From the NCBI GenBank assembly GCA_964409775.1, contig CAYPEI010000001.1:248001-312000 (forward strand): a DNA stretch of 64,000 nt, given 5' to 3'. The position numbers and the translations under genes were made by a program. The number at the start of each line of letters is the position of its first letter. Position 1 is the first letter of the stretch. The notes beneath the pieces were generated by a model, which did not search any database, was not told the DNA's origin, and saw nothing but the letters and a program-made list of their open reading frames with translations. Positions 8,343 to 16,785 of the stretch are shown one piece after another. Source of the DNA: JAHBXL01 sp964409775 (GTDB lineage Bacteria > Planctomycetota > Phycisphaerae > Phycisphaerales > UBA1924).

Positions 8343-9133
8343 CCCGCCGCCGGGGGGGTTGGCGAGCCGGCGGCGTCCCGTGCCGCGAGCGGAGTGCGTG
8401 CGCCGCACTCGGGACACGTGGCAACCCCGGCTGGGAGGCCAGCAAGCGAATAGGCGCAGGCGGGGCACTGGCCGCGGGCAATGCGGCGGCGACGGCGGAG
8501 GGGCCGCCAGAAGAGCACGGCCCACCAGAGCGAGGCGTACAGGGCGGTGTCGAGGTAGAAGCCGGGGAAGAGGGGCCGCAGCGGAAGGTCAACGAGATCG
8601 ACATCCCAAGTCACGACGTCGGCCGACCAAAGCGGCAGTCCCCAACGTGGCTCCATTTCATCGGTCGAGACTGCGCTGTGGGTTGATGAGAACGGGTCCA
8701 CTCGCGCGCTTCCAAGGGCGACGAGGGGCCAGCCTCGGGCGTGCTCGATGAGTTTCACCGGTTGTCCTGCTGCGTCGGTGAGGTCGGCGGAAGCGATCAC
8801 GCGCGGCATGGCGGCGGACCATGCGCCCGCCGTCTTCAGGGACTGCTCGGTCGCATCGAGATCGTCGGTCTGCCAGGCGAACGGGGTCCAGGTCTCGGAG
8901 AGGGCTCCATGCCAGCGGTATTGCTGCACGGACCAGATGGCCTTCGGCGAGCGGCGGAACATCACGAGTTCCGGATGCATGATGATGTCGGTGGTGCCGG
9001 CGAGTGTCCACGCGATGGTCGTCGTCGTCGCACCTCCGAGAAGCAGAGCGAGAGCAAACGAGAGCATCGCTTGAAGGCGGATCGCAGAGAAGTGCGTGCC
9101 AAGAGAGGATGACTGGTTGTTTGACACACGCAC
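8339..9133 (-). CDS. Membrane-anchored protein with C-terminal CPxC...CPECG ribbon
   Basis: Function unknown, 264 aa from a GTG start. An internal ATG at 9067 would also work. A hydrophobic segment follows the N-terminus (MLSFALALLLGG...IAWTLAG, about 23-46), then about 150 residues of soluble domain, a second hydrophobic segment near 205-220 (LYASLWWAVLFW), and a C-terminal putative zinc ribbon with CPACAYSLAGLPAGVATCPECG. The ribbon resembles the one in the 4722-5909 gene. It lies 33 bp after the HlyD-like gene in the same direction, so it may belong to the exporter transcript, but nothing in it marks a transport role. Confidence 0.6.
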   Translation of the reverse strand: MRVSNNQSSSLGTHFSAIRLQAMLSFALALLLGGATTTTIAWTLAGTTDIIMHPELVMFRRSPKAIWSVQQYRWHGALSETWTPFAWQTDDLDATEQSLKTAGAWSAAMPRVIASADLTDAAGQPVKLIEHARGWPLVALGSARVDPFSSTHSAVSTDEMEPRWGLPLWSADVVTWDVDLVDLPLRPLFPGFYLDTALYASLWWAVLFWRPLRRRRRIARGQCPACAYSLAGLPAGVATCPECGARTPLAARDAAGSPTPPAAG

Positions 9134-9166
9134 GCTCCGCCAAGACGCACAGGACGGGTGTCTCCG

Positions 9167-10369
9167 TCACTCTCGTGGCGCGAGTTTCACGCCATCGACG
9201 ACACGGTCACTGGGATAGAGCACGACGCGGTCGCCGGTGGCCAGACCCGAGATCACTTCGGCCTCGGTATCGTTACGTCGGCCGATCTCGATCTCCCGGC
9301 GTGATGCGTGCCCGTGATCGAACACGAACACGCACCACTTGCCGCCGTGACGGAAGATCGCGCCGGTCGGCACACGTAGGACATCGGCGGCCTCATCGAC
9401 GACGATGCGAGCCTGCACGCGGTACCCGTCGCCCAGGGACGGCAGGCCGTCCATGGACTCGGCAAAGTCGATGATGATGTTCACGCGCTGCTCTTCGACA
9501 CCGAGGGCGGAGATCTTGGTGAAGGCCGAGGGCTCGACGAGCCTGACGCGGGCCTCGATTGGACGCGGGCCGCCCCAGTCCTCGATCAGCACCCGTGCGC
9601 CCGGCGTGATCCTCACGGCGTCCTCGGAGAGCACATCGACCTCGATCTCCAGGTCCGAACTGTCGCCGATTTCCATGAGGGCCGTGCCGGCGGCGACGAA
9701 GCCCGCGCTCTCTCGAAGCACGCGGAGGACAGCGCCGTCGACCGGCGAGATGATGCGGAGTTGAGCGCCGGCCTCGCCGGAATCCGACGGCCTGGTGCGA
9801 ATTAATGCGGCCATGGCCTGTTCGAGTTCAAAGGCGGCGATGTCGCGTGCAAAAGTTGCGGCCCGCGCCGTCTCGGTCCGGATGGTCACGGTCGTCCGCG
9901 CATCCTGAACTTCGCGAGTGGTGGCGGCGGCGTCTCGCTGCGAACGCAGCATGCGGGCAAGGTCCTCGGTCGCGAACTCCAAAGCGGCGTTCGCGGCGGT
10001 GACATCCGCATCGGCGCGCCGGATCGCGGCCTCGGCGGCCTTCACGCGAGCCTCGGCCTCGGCGACGGCGCGTGCATCGAGCAGGTCGGGGTCACTCGGA
10101 TCGATCGCGGCAAGGAGGGTCTTGCCGGCGATGATGGCCGCTCCGGCCTTGTGTGGAATACGTTCAAGGCGACCGGCAAGTGGGCTGAACACGATGTAGC
10201 GCTCCTTCACCCGTGTTCGCCCGTCCTCACGCACGCTGACGGTGATCTCACCCCGGTTGACCGACGCTGTGTCCACGGAAACGGGACGCGGAAGCAGGCT
10301 CAGTACGAGCCCCGTGATGAGCACGGCGAGCACGAGGAGAGGAAGGAGGATTCGTCGGAGTCGTAGCAT
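9167..10369 (-). CDS. HlyD/MacA-type periplasmic adaptor of an ABC exporter
   Basis: Membrane-fusion protein linking an inner-membrane ABC transporter to the envelope, 400 aa. It has an N-terminal membrane anchor (LLPLLVLAVLITGLVLSLL, residues 8-26), a lipoyl-like half (VFSPLAGRLERIPHKAGAAIIAG), a long Ala/Arg/Glu coiled-coil hairpin (about 95-180), the second lipoyl half (ISPVDGAVLRVLRESAGFVAAG) and beta-barrel and membrane-proximal domains to the end. It begins 5 bp after the permease stop, forming an ATPase-permease-adaptor operon in the order 13494 to 9167. Tripartite partners such as a TolC-like channel are absent from the window. Confidence 0.88.
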   Translation of the reverse strand: MLRLRRILLPLLVLAVLITGLVLSLLPRPVSVDTASVNRGEITVSVREDGRTRVKERYIVFSPLAGRLERIPHKAGAAIIAGKTLLAAIDPSDPDLLDARAVAEAEARVKAAEAAIRRADADVTAANAALEFATEDLARMLRSQRDAAATTREVQDARTTVTIRTETARAATFARDIAAFELEQAMAALIRTRPSDSGEAGAQLRIISPVDGAVLRVLRESAGFVAAGTALMEIGDSSDLEIEVDVLSEDAVRITPGARVLIEDWGGPRPIEARVRLVEPSAFTKISALGVEEQRVNIIIDFAESMDGLPSLGDGYRVQARIVVDEAADVLRVPTGAIFRHGGKWCVFVFDHGHASRREIEIGRRNDTEAEVISGLATGDRVVLYPSDRVVDGVKLAPRE

Positions 10370-10374
10370 TGTTT

Positions 10375-12738
10375 CTACGCCGCGGTCTTGAGCACCCGGA
10401 CCAGGTCGAGATCGTCGAGGTCGCTTCGGACGAACTGCGCGGTCGCCGCGGCGGCCAGGAGCACGACTGTACCCGCAAAGGCCATGGTCTGGATGCTGAC
10501 ATCAAAGGGGACGCGATGGGTTTCGGTCTGGAGTGCGGCGGTCGCGGCTGCTGCGAGGCCGTAGCCCGCCAGGATTCCCGGCGCGATGGCGAAGAGGACG
10601 ATGACGGCGAGTTCGCCCAGGAAGATAGCGGCGATCTCGGTTCGATAGAAACCGAGCACCCGCAAGGTCGCGAGTTCGTGCGAACGCTCGGCCTGCAGGA
10701 TTCGGGCGGTGTTGTAGACGACACCGATCGTGATGATGCACGCAAACGCAAGGTTGAAGAGGCGCATGGTGAGCAGGTTCTGCGCGAGCGTCGCCTCGAA
10801 ACTCTCGAGGGCGGCGCGTTTGATGGTGACTGTTGCGACGCCGGGCGTCTGCTTGAGATCGGCATAAAGCCTGGACTCGCGGGCGCGATCGACGGCTATG
10901 TGTGCGCCGCTGAGGGTGGGTCCCTCGGAGAGGACACGGTTGAGGGCCGCGATGTCCATGTAGGCCGCCGTGCCGAGATAGGACTCGACGACACGCTCGA
11001 CCCGCAGTTGCAGCCTTGGACGCTGGCCCTCGAGGATCTCGACATCCACTTCGTCGCCCGGAGCGAGATCGAGGAGTTCGGCAAGGGCGATGGAGACGAC
11101 CAGACCGTGCGGCGGCAAGTCAACCTGCATGCCCTGAGAGTCGAGCAGGCGGTGTAGCCGCGCCTCCGACGCGATGCCCTGAATGGCCTCGCGTCGCGAG
11201 CGGGATCCGTGCGTGAGACGCGCCGGGGCGGCCCGGAACGGTTCGACGGTCAGGACCCCGGGCATGGCGGCCAGTTCATGGAGTGCCCCGATCGATCGCG
11301 GCTCGTTGAAGGTGATGGAGACGTCCTGCCGCTGGACACCTGCAAACTCCAGGTCGATGAGGCGATGCACCGCGTCGGTGATGAAACTGCCCAGGATGAG
11401 GATGGCGACGGTCATGGAGACGCCGAACACCGCGATCACGGTCCGCAGGGCGTGCCTCTGAAGATGCCGGGCGACCATGCGTGCGGCCGGCGAGAGCAGA
11501 GCCGACAACCCGAGTCGTTCAATCAACGCCCGGCGGTACATGGGCGGCGATTCCGGCCGCATGGCCTCGGCCGGGGCGAGGTGCATCGCGCGGTAGACGG
11601 CGAATCCCGCACCGACGCACGCCGCGGCGAGCGTAGCGCCCAGTGCGAGCAGCACGACGCCGGCTTCGAGGTGATACTCGAGGATGGGGAAGCGGAAGAA
11701 TCGCACATAAAGCGACGTCAGAAGCGATCCCATGAACCCGCCCAGCGAGATGCCGATGACGGCGCCGATCAGCCCGACGACCGACACCATGGCAAAGTAG
11801 TGAAGTCCGATGTCCAGCGGTGTGTAGCCGAAGGCGCGGAGCAGGGCGATCTGCTCGCGTTGCGTCCTGATCAGCCGCGAGATCACGATGTTGATGAGCA
11901 TGGCCGAGACGGCCAGGAAAACGGGCGGGGTGACTCGGGACATGCTGCGGAGTTGGTCGAGTTCGTCGCTGACATAGCGATGCGATGCCTGCTCGTCGCG
12001 CCCATATGAGCCGTCGCCGCCGTAGGGGCGGGTGAGGGCGTCGAGGCGGTCCTTGATCTCGTCGATGCTTGCCCCGGGCGAGGCGGAGATGAGCAGGTCG
12101 TTGAATGCGCCGTCGAGGTCGAACGAGGAGGCGACTTGCTTGCGGCGCATCCACATCACGCCGTACCGCTTGTCGTCCGGTACGAAACTGCCCGGGCGAA
12201 GCGAGTAGACGAACTCGGGCGAGAGCGCCGCCCCGACGACGATCAGGCGCTCGAGGCGTCCGTTGATGACGGCGTTGAACGTGAAGCCCGGCTGAATCGC
12301 ATGGGCCGCTGCGAACGCCTCGCTCACCAGCACCTCGCCCTCGCGGCCGGCCTCGGGGAGACGCCCGAAGCGCACATGCAGCCGGTTGAGGATCGGTTCG
12401 CCGTCATCGGGGATGGAAATGATCAATCCCGCGGCGGGTTCGGCCATGCCCGGGATGTCGATGTTGACCGAGGCGACGGCCCGATCCTCGACGTGGACGA
12501 CTCCGGGAATCTGGCGGATCGACGATACGAGCGAACGCGGCGCACGCTTCAGCGAGGCAAAGACGTGCGGGAACGCCGAGCGCTCGTAGTAGGCCGACTG
12601 GGTGGCGGCGAGCGATCGTGATGCGCTGACGGCCATCAGGAAGGCGCCGACACCGCAGGCCATGACCAGGCTGATCGCAAGCAGTTGCGTTTTCAGACGC
12701 CAGAGGTCGCGGAGGAGTTTGCGATTGAGCGCCCGCAT
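10375..12738 (-). CDS. FtsX/MacB-type ABC transporter permease (two FtsX domains)
   Basis: Inner-membrane subunit of a mechanotransmission-type ABC exporter, 787 aa. An N-terminal helix (LLAISLVMACGVGAFLMAVSA, about 17-37) precedes a MacB-like periplasmic domain to about 265. Three helices of the first FtsX domain follow near 270-385, then a further helix near 425-445 (VIAVFGVSMTVAILILGSFI), a second periplasmic domain, and three C-terminal helices (FACIITIGVVYNTARIL, FLGELAVIVLFAIAPGILAGYG, AFAGTVVLLAAAATAQF). This duplicated 4+4 layout matches large FtsX-like permeases. It starts 9 bp after the ATPase stop. The substrate is unknown. Confidence 0.88.
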   Translation of the reverse strand: MRALNRKLLRDLWRLKTQLLAISLVMACGVGAFLMAVSASRSLAATQSAYYERSAFPHVFASLKRAPRSLVSSIRQIPGVVHVEDRAVASVNIDIPGMAEPAAGLIISIPDDGEPILNRLHVRFGRLPEAGREGEVLVSEAFAAAHAIQPGFTFNAVINGRLERLIVVGAALSPEFVYSLRPGSFVPDDKRYGVMWMRRKQVASSFDLDGAFNDLLISASPGASIDEIKDRLDALTRPYGGDGSYGRDEQASHRYVSDELDQLRSMSRVTPPVFLAVSAMLINIVISRLIRTQREQIALLRAFGYTPLDIGLHYFAMVSVVGLIGAVIGISLGGFMGSLLTSLYVRFFRFPILEYHLEAGVVLLALGATLAAACVGAGFAVYRAMHLAPAEAMRPESPPMYRRALIERLGLSALLSPAARMVARHLQRHALRTVIAVFGVSMTVAILILGSFITDAVHRLIDLEFAGVQRQDVSITFNEPRSIGALHELAAMPGVLTVEPFRAAPARLTHGSRSRREAIQGIASEARLHRLLDSQGMQVDLPPHGLVVSIALAELLDLAPGDEVDVEILEGQRPRLQLRVERVVESYLGTAAYMDIAALNRVLSEGPTLSGAHIAVDRARESRLYADLKQTPGVATVTIKRAALESFEATLAQNLLTMRLFNLAFACIITIGVVYNTARILQAERSHELATLRVLGFYRTEIAAIFLGELAVIVLFAIAPGILAGYGLAAAATAALQTETHRVPFDVSIQTMAFAGTVVLLAAAATAQFVRSDLDDLDLVRVLKTAA

Positions 12739-12747
12739 GGATGTGCG

Positions 12748-13494
12748 TCACCAGGAGAGTTGGTTGGCCTCGATCTTCCGGGTGTTGGGCACCACGTCCG
12801 CGATCCGCCCATCAGACATTCTGACCACGCGGTCGGCCATGCCGGCAATCGCGGCGTTGTGCGTGATGACCACGGCCGTGGTGCCGAGTTCGCGATTGGC
12901 CCGCGCGATGGCCTCGAGGACGACGATGCCGGTGTGGACGTCGAGCGCGCCGGTGGGTTCATCGCAGAGCAGGACTTCGGGGCGCTTGGCGATGGCGCGG
13001 GCGATGGCGACTCGCTGCTGCTCGCCGCCCGACATCTGCGCGGGGAAGAAGTCCATCCGCTCGCCCAGTCCGACAAGGGTGAGCGCATCCTCGGGCCGCA
13101 TCGGGCTGGCGGCGATCTCGGTGACCAGCGCAACGTTTTCACGGGCGGTCAGGCTGGGCACAAGGTTGTAGAACTGGAAGACGAAGCCGACATGCTCGCG
13201 GCGGTACTGCGTGAGCGCGCGGTCATCCATTCTGGAAAGGTCGTGGTCCTGGTAGTGCACGGTGCCGGAGGTCGGGACATCAAGGCCGCCGAGGATGTTG
13301 AGCAGCGTGGACTTGCCACTGCCGGATGGCCCCAGGAGCACCACCAACTCACCGTCGTAAAGATCGAGATCAACGCCGCGGAGCGCCCAGACGCCGATCT
13401 CTCCCATGTGGTAGACCTTCGTCAGGCCCCGGGCGCTGAACACCGCCGGCCGTGCGGCCGCGGTGCTCGGCGGTATTGGGCTCGGATCAGTCAT
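12748..13494 (-). CDS. LolD/MacB-type ABC transporter ATPase
   Basis: Nucleotide-binding subunit for the adjacent FtsX-like permease, 248 aa. It shows Walker A GPSGSGKSTLLNILGG, Q-loop FVFQFYNLVPSLTARENV, signature MSGGEQQRVAIARAI, Walker B VLLCDEPTGALD and the H-switch VVITHNAAIAGMAD. The length and the NLVPSLTAREN phrase are typical of the MacB/LolD group. It starts 15 bp after prpB, so it may be on that transcript. The N-terminal 20 residues (SPIPPSTAAARPAVFSA) are a short extension before the first strand. Confidence 0.93.
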   Translation of the reverse strand: MTDPSPIPPSTAAARPAVFSARGLTKVYHMGEIGVWALRGVDLDLYDGELVVLLGPSGSGKSTLLNILGGLDVPTSGTVHYQDHDLSRMDDRALTQYRREHVGFVFQFYNLVPSLTARENVALVTEIAASPMRPEDALTLVGLGERMDFFPAQMSGGEQQRVAIARAIAKRPEVLLCDEPTGALDVHTGIVVLEAIARANRELGTTAVVITHNAAIAGMADRVVRMSDGRIADVVPNTRKIEANQLSW

Positions 13495-13509
13495 GGCGGA
13501 GCGGCAGCA

Positions 13510-14409
13510 TCAACGCGCGGGGAAGTTCCACTCGACACCGGGTGTGTAACCGATGAGTTGGTAGAGTTGTTCGCGAGTCTGCATCTGCCCGATGAAGCCG
13601 CTCACAGATCCGTCATGCTTGAGTTGCTCGAGGGCGCGGGTGATCGCTCCCATCGCCGTGCGCAGCAGGGACACCGGGAAGATGACGCAGGAATAGCCGA
13701 GTTCTCCGAAGCGACTGGCAGAGATGATCGGCGTCTTGCCGAACTCGGTCATGTTGGCGAGGAGGTGGTACTTGCGGCCCGGGCCCGCGGCGGCGCGGAG
13801 CGAGGTCGCAAAGTTCGCAAACTCGGCTTCGCTGGTGAGCCCCTCGGGGAAGATCATGTCGGCGCCGGCTGCGAGATAGGCCGCCGCGCGGCTCACCGCG
13901 GCGTCGAAGCCCTCGACGCCGCGAGCGTCGGTGCGTGCGCAGATGACAAAGCCATCGGCCTGCTTAGCCGCTGCCGCTGCCGCGGCGACCTTTTCGACCG
14001 CATGGTCCAGGGGGACGAGTTTCTTGCCGTCGAGATGTCCGCAGCGTTTGGGGAACACCTGGTCTTCGAGGTGGAGCCCGGCCGCGCCGGCCCGGGCGTA
14101 CTCGATCACGGTCCGGCGGACCATCTCGCTCTCGCCGAAACCGGTGTCCGCATCGGCGATCAGGGGCAGGCCGCTGGCGTCGACGATCTCACGGATGAGG
14201 GAGACGAAGTGGTCAAGTGTCAGGATGCCGACATCGGGCACGCCCGCGCACACGCTGGTCGCGGCGCCCGAGACGTACGTTGCCTGGAACCCGGCCTGTC
14301 GGACCGCCAGCCCGCATAGGGCGTTGAAGGAGCCGGGCATCATGAGACACTGCCGGGCCCCCGCGGCGGAGTCGAGCAGGCGGCGGAGTTGCGCTGGGGT
14401 GCTGGACAT
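13510..14409 (-). CDS. prpB: Methylisocitrate lyase / isocitrate lyase family (PrpB-like)
   Basis: Splits 2-methylisocitrate to pyruvate and succinate in the methylcitrate cycle. The 299-aa product begins at MSSTPAQLRRLL and carries LPLIADADTGFGE (metal-binding Asp residues about 85-89) and the catalytic loop EDQVFPKRCGH with Cys123, both characteristic of the PEP mutase/ICL superfamily and close to PrpB. Close alternatives are carboxyvinyl-carboxyphosphonate mutase-like enzymes. The open frame extends to 14655, but that part reads as an antisense shadow of the divergent M28 gene region. ATG 14409 sits 6 bp behind a TACGCT box. It leads a minus-strand run with the ABC exporter and citrate synthase. 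Confidence 0.85.
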   Translation of the reverse strand: MSSTPAQLRRLLDSAAGARQCLMMPGSFNALCGLAVRQAGFQATYVSGAATSVCAGVPDVGILTLDHFVSLIREIVDASGLPLIADADTGFGESEMVRRTVIEYARAGAAGLHLEDQVFPKRCGHLDGKKLVPLDHAVEKVAAAAAAAKQADGFVICARTDARGVEGFDAAVSRAAAYLAAGADMIFPEGLTSEAEFANFATSLRAAAGPGRKYHLLANMTEFGKTPIISASRFGELGYSCVIFPVSLLRTAMGAITRALEQLKHDGSVSGFIGQMQTREQLYQLIGYTPGVEWNFPAR

Positions 14410-14415
14410 GGGAAG

Positions 14416-14421
14416 AGCGTA
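14416..14421 (-). promoter_or_regulatory. -10 element TACGCT, 6 bp before prpB ATG
   Basis: On the minus strand TACGCT is followed by CTTCCC and then ATG 14409. This is the spacing expected if transcription starts at the A of the start codon. The possible -35 match 17 bp upstream is poor. Confidence 0.4.
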
Positions 14422-14471
14422 GTCGGGCGCGTCCCGCGAGTCGTTGAGTTCCCGTGTGCACACGACGCGGT

Positions 14472-14477
14472 TACACT
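14472..14477 (+). promoter_or_regulatory. -10 element TACACT upstream of the M28 peptidase
   Basis: TACACT lies 36 bp before ATG 14514 in the 104-bp divergent gap with prpB. No convincing -35 box is seen. Confidence 0.35.
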
Positions 14478-14513
14478 CCCGACCACGCACACACGACCAC
14501 AGGACTCGCCCGC

Positions 14514-15896
14514 ATGTTCTGGCCCATGGCCCTGGTGTTTGGAGTTGCCGCCGCACACGGACCTCGTCCTGACGGACCGCCGCCGGCGGCTGCGCAGGGC
14601 GCGGCAGCCCAGGTAAGCCCCCAGAGCGCCAAGTTGATTGTGGAACGACTGGCATCGTTCGGGACGCGCCACACGGCGTCGGACACCGAGTCCGCGGACC
14701 GAGGCATCGGTGCGGCCCGGAACTGGATCAAGGCGACCCTGGAGGAGTATGCGAACGCGGGCGCTCCGGGGAACGGGATGCGGGTGGAGTTCGAAGAGTT
14801 CGACGTGCCGGCGTCGCAGCGGCTGCCGCGAGGTGTAAAGGTGGTGAACGTGGTGGCAACGCTCCCGGGCACGCTGACCGCCGAAGACCGGGTGCCGCGC
14901 CGCGCGGTGTACGTCGTCGCGCACTACGACAGTCGCAACGCGGATCCCATGGACGCGGCCGGCGATGCGCCCGGGGCAAACGATGACGCATCGGGAGTCG
15001 CTGTCGTAATGGAATGCGCACGGGTGCTGGCGTCGCGAGGGGCGCTGGAGCAGACGGTCGTGTTTCTCTGCACGGCGGGCGAAGAGCAGGGGCTGCTTGG
15101 CGCCAAGTATCACGCCGAGCACATCGCCGCCGGTAAGCCGTACGAGATTTTGGCGGTACTGAACAACGACATCGTCGGCGACCCGCTTGGTCCGCCGGAT
15201 GCGGATGGCAAGCCGCGGGAAACGCGGGACAGGATCCGGCTGTTCTCGGAGTCCCTGCCGCGATCGGCGGGCGCGGAGGAATATGCAAAGATCCGCGGGC
15301 TTTCGGCCGAAGGAGATTCGCCCAGCCGGCAGATCGCCCGGTTGATCGCGGATGTGGCCCAGTGGCATGAACTTCCCGTCAAGCCAACGCTGGTGTTCCG
15401 GCAGGATCGGTTTCTCCGCGGCGGAGATCATGCGGCGTTCAACGAAGCCGGATTTCCGGCGGTGCGACTGACGGAGGTGGACGAGACCTATGACCGGCAG
15501 CACGCAAACGTGACGGAGCGGGAAGGTCGGCGGTACGGCGATCTGCCGGAGTTTGTGGATGCCGAGTATCTCGCGAACGTCGCGAGGCTGAACGTGGCCG
15601 CGATCGTGCATCTGGCCAGCGCGCCGTCGGTGCCTTCGGATGTGCGGCTCATCACTGCTGATCTGTCGAGCGATACGCTCCTGCGGTGGTCGCCGTCGCC
15701 GGAGCCGGACATCGCCGGCTACGAGGTTGTTTGGCGCGAGACCACAAGCCCCGTCTGGCAGTACTCGCTGAACGTTGGGAACTTCACGGAAGCACGGATT
15801 CCGGTCGGGAAGGACGACGTGTTCTTCGGAGTTCGTGCGTTCGACAAGGATGGATACCGGAGCCCTGTGGTTTTCGCGGGCGTCGCCAAAGAGTGA
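14514..15896 (+). CDS. M28-family zinc aminopeptidase with C-terminal Fn3-like domain
   Basis: An exported two-zinc exopeptidase, 460 aa. It has a short signal peptide (MFWPMALVFGVAAAHG), then the M28 ligands in order: AHYDSR (His/Asp), GANDDASG (bridging Asp), TAGEEQGLLG (catalytic Glu and ligand Glu), NNDIVGDP (Asp), and GDHAAFNEAGFPAVRL (His). The last 90 residues (from about SAPSVPSDVRLITADL) read like a fibronectin type III domain with SSDTLLRWSPSPEPDIAGYEV. ATG 14514 is chosen because the hydrophobic signal starts there. The upstream frame to 14454 adds a non-signal-like stretch. The natural substrate is unknown. Confidence 0.87.
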   Translation: MFWPMALVFGVAAAHGPRPDGPPPAAAQGAAAQVSPQSAKLIVERLASFGTRHTASDTESADRGIGAARNWIKATLEEYANAGAPGNGMRVEFEEFDVPASQRLPRGVKVVNVVATLPGTLTAEDRVPRRAVYVVAHYDSRNADPMDAAGDAPGANDDASGVAVVMECARVLASRGALEQTVVFLCTAGEEQGLLGAKYHAEHIAAGKPYEILAVLNNDIVGDPLGPPDADGKPRETRDRIRLFSESLPRSAGAEEYAKIRGLSAEGDSPSRQIARLIADVAQWHELPVKPTLVFRQDRFLRGGDHAAFNEAGFPAVRLTEVDETYDRQHANVTEREGRRYGDLPEFVDAEYLANVARLNVAAIVHLASAPSVPSDVRLITADLSSDTLLRWSPSPEPDIAGYEVVWRETTSPVWQYSLNVGNFTEARIPVGKDDVFFGVRAFDKDGYRSPVVFAGVAKE

Positions 15897-15961
15897 GCGG
15901 CGGTGTCCGGCGCGAAACCGTTCGCGGGTTCTCCCAACAACTCCGCCAAAGGAGCAGCAGC

Positions 15962-16759
15962 ATGTCCGCAGACATCATCGACTACCGGATTGTTGGAGAC
16001 GATCTTCAGGCAGTGATCGTGACGCTCGACCCGGGAGAGGCGGTGGCGGCGGAGGCGGGCGCCATGATGTTCATGGATGACGGCATCGAGATGGGAACTC
16101 AACTTTCGATGAAGAGGGACGCCGGGGGAGTGCTCGGCCGTCTGTTTGAGGCCGGCAAGCGGGCGCTGACCGGTGACTCGTTCTTCATCACGTTCTTTGC
16201 CAATCAGTCGAGCGTGCGGCGTGAGGTTGGCTTTGCCGCTCCGTATCCGGGGCATGTTCTGCCGCTGGAACTCGGCGAGTTCGGGGGCGAACTGCTGTGC
16301 CAGAAGGACTCATTTCTGTGTGCCGCTCGCGGCGTCGAAGTGGACATTGCGTTCACCAAGCGGCTGGGGGCGGGCCTGTTCGGCGGCGAGGGGTTCATTC
16401 TGCAGAGGCTGCGGGCCCCGGGCGGAAGGGGGCTGGCGATCTGTCACGCCGGAGGCACGATCGTGCCGCGAGACCTGAAGGCGGGCGAGAGGCTCCGTGT
16501 CGACACCGGCTGCATCGTGGCGTTTCAGAACACGGTCGAGTATGACATCCAGTTCGTCGGGGGCTTCAAGAATGCTCTGTTTGGCGGCGAAGGCCTCTTC
16601 TTCGCCAAACTGACAGGCCCAGGCCGGGTGTGGCTCCAGACTCTGCCGTTCTCACGCCTGGCGGATCGGGTCATGGCATCGGCGCCCAGCCGCGGCGGAA
16701 AGGCCGCGGAGGAGGGGTCGGTGCTGGGCGGGCTGGGGCGGATGATCAGCGGAGACTGA
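15962..16759 (+). CDS. AIM24/TIGR00266-family protein
   Basis: A 265-residue beta-rich protein of the AIM24 (TIGR00266) family. The bacterial function is not established. Hallmarks are the start SADIIDYRIVGDDLQAVIV, the phrase EAGAMMFMDDGIEM near 35-48, FFANQSSVRREVGFAAPYPGHV, and a repeated Gly motif GAGLFGGEGFILQRL / NALFGGEGLFFAKLTGPG that reflects the internal duplication of the trimeric fold. ATG 15962 is preceded by AAAGGAGCAGCAGC. The preceding frame back to 15686 overlaps the M28 gene and is rejected. It is 65 bp downstream of the peptidase and may be cotranscribed. Confidence 0.85.
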   Translation: MSADIIDYRIVGDDLQAVIVTLDPGEAVAAEAGAMMFMDDGIEMGTQLSMKRDAGGVLGRLFEAGKRALTGDSFFITFFANQSSVRREVGFAAPYPGHVLPLELGEFGGELLCQKDSFLCAARGVEVDIAFTKRLGAGLFGGEGFILQRLRAPGGRGLAICHAGGTIVPRDLKAGERLRVDTGCIVAFQNTVEYDIQFVGGFKNALFGGEGLFFAKLTGPGRVWLQTLPFSRLADRVMASAPSRGGKAAEEGSVLGGLGRMISGD

Positions 16760-16785
16760 CGCGGCATGCCGGCGCAGCGGGGGCG

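Noticed and set aside
6876..8453. 525-codon plus-strand frame over the hydrolase and citrate synthase genes
   Set aside because: Antisense to citrate synthase with intact catalytic motifs.
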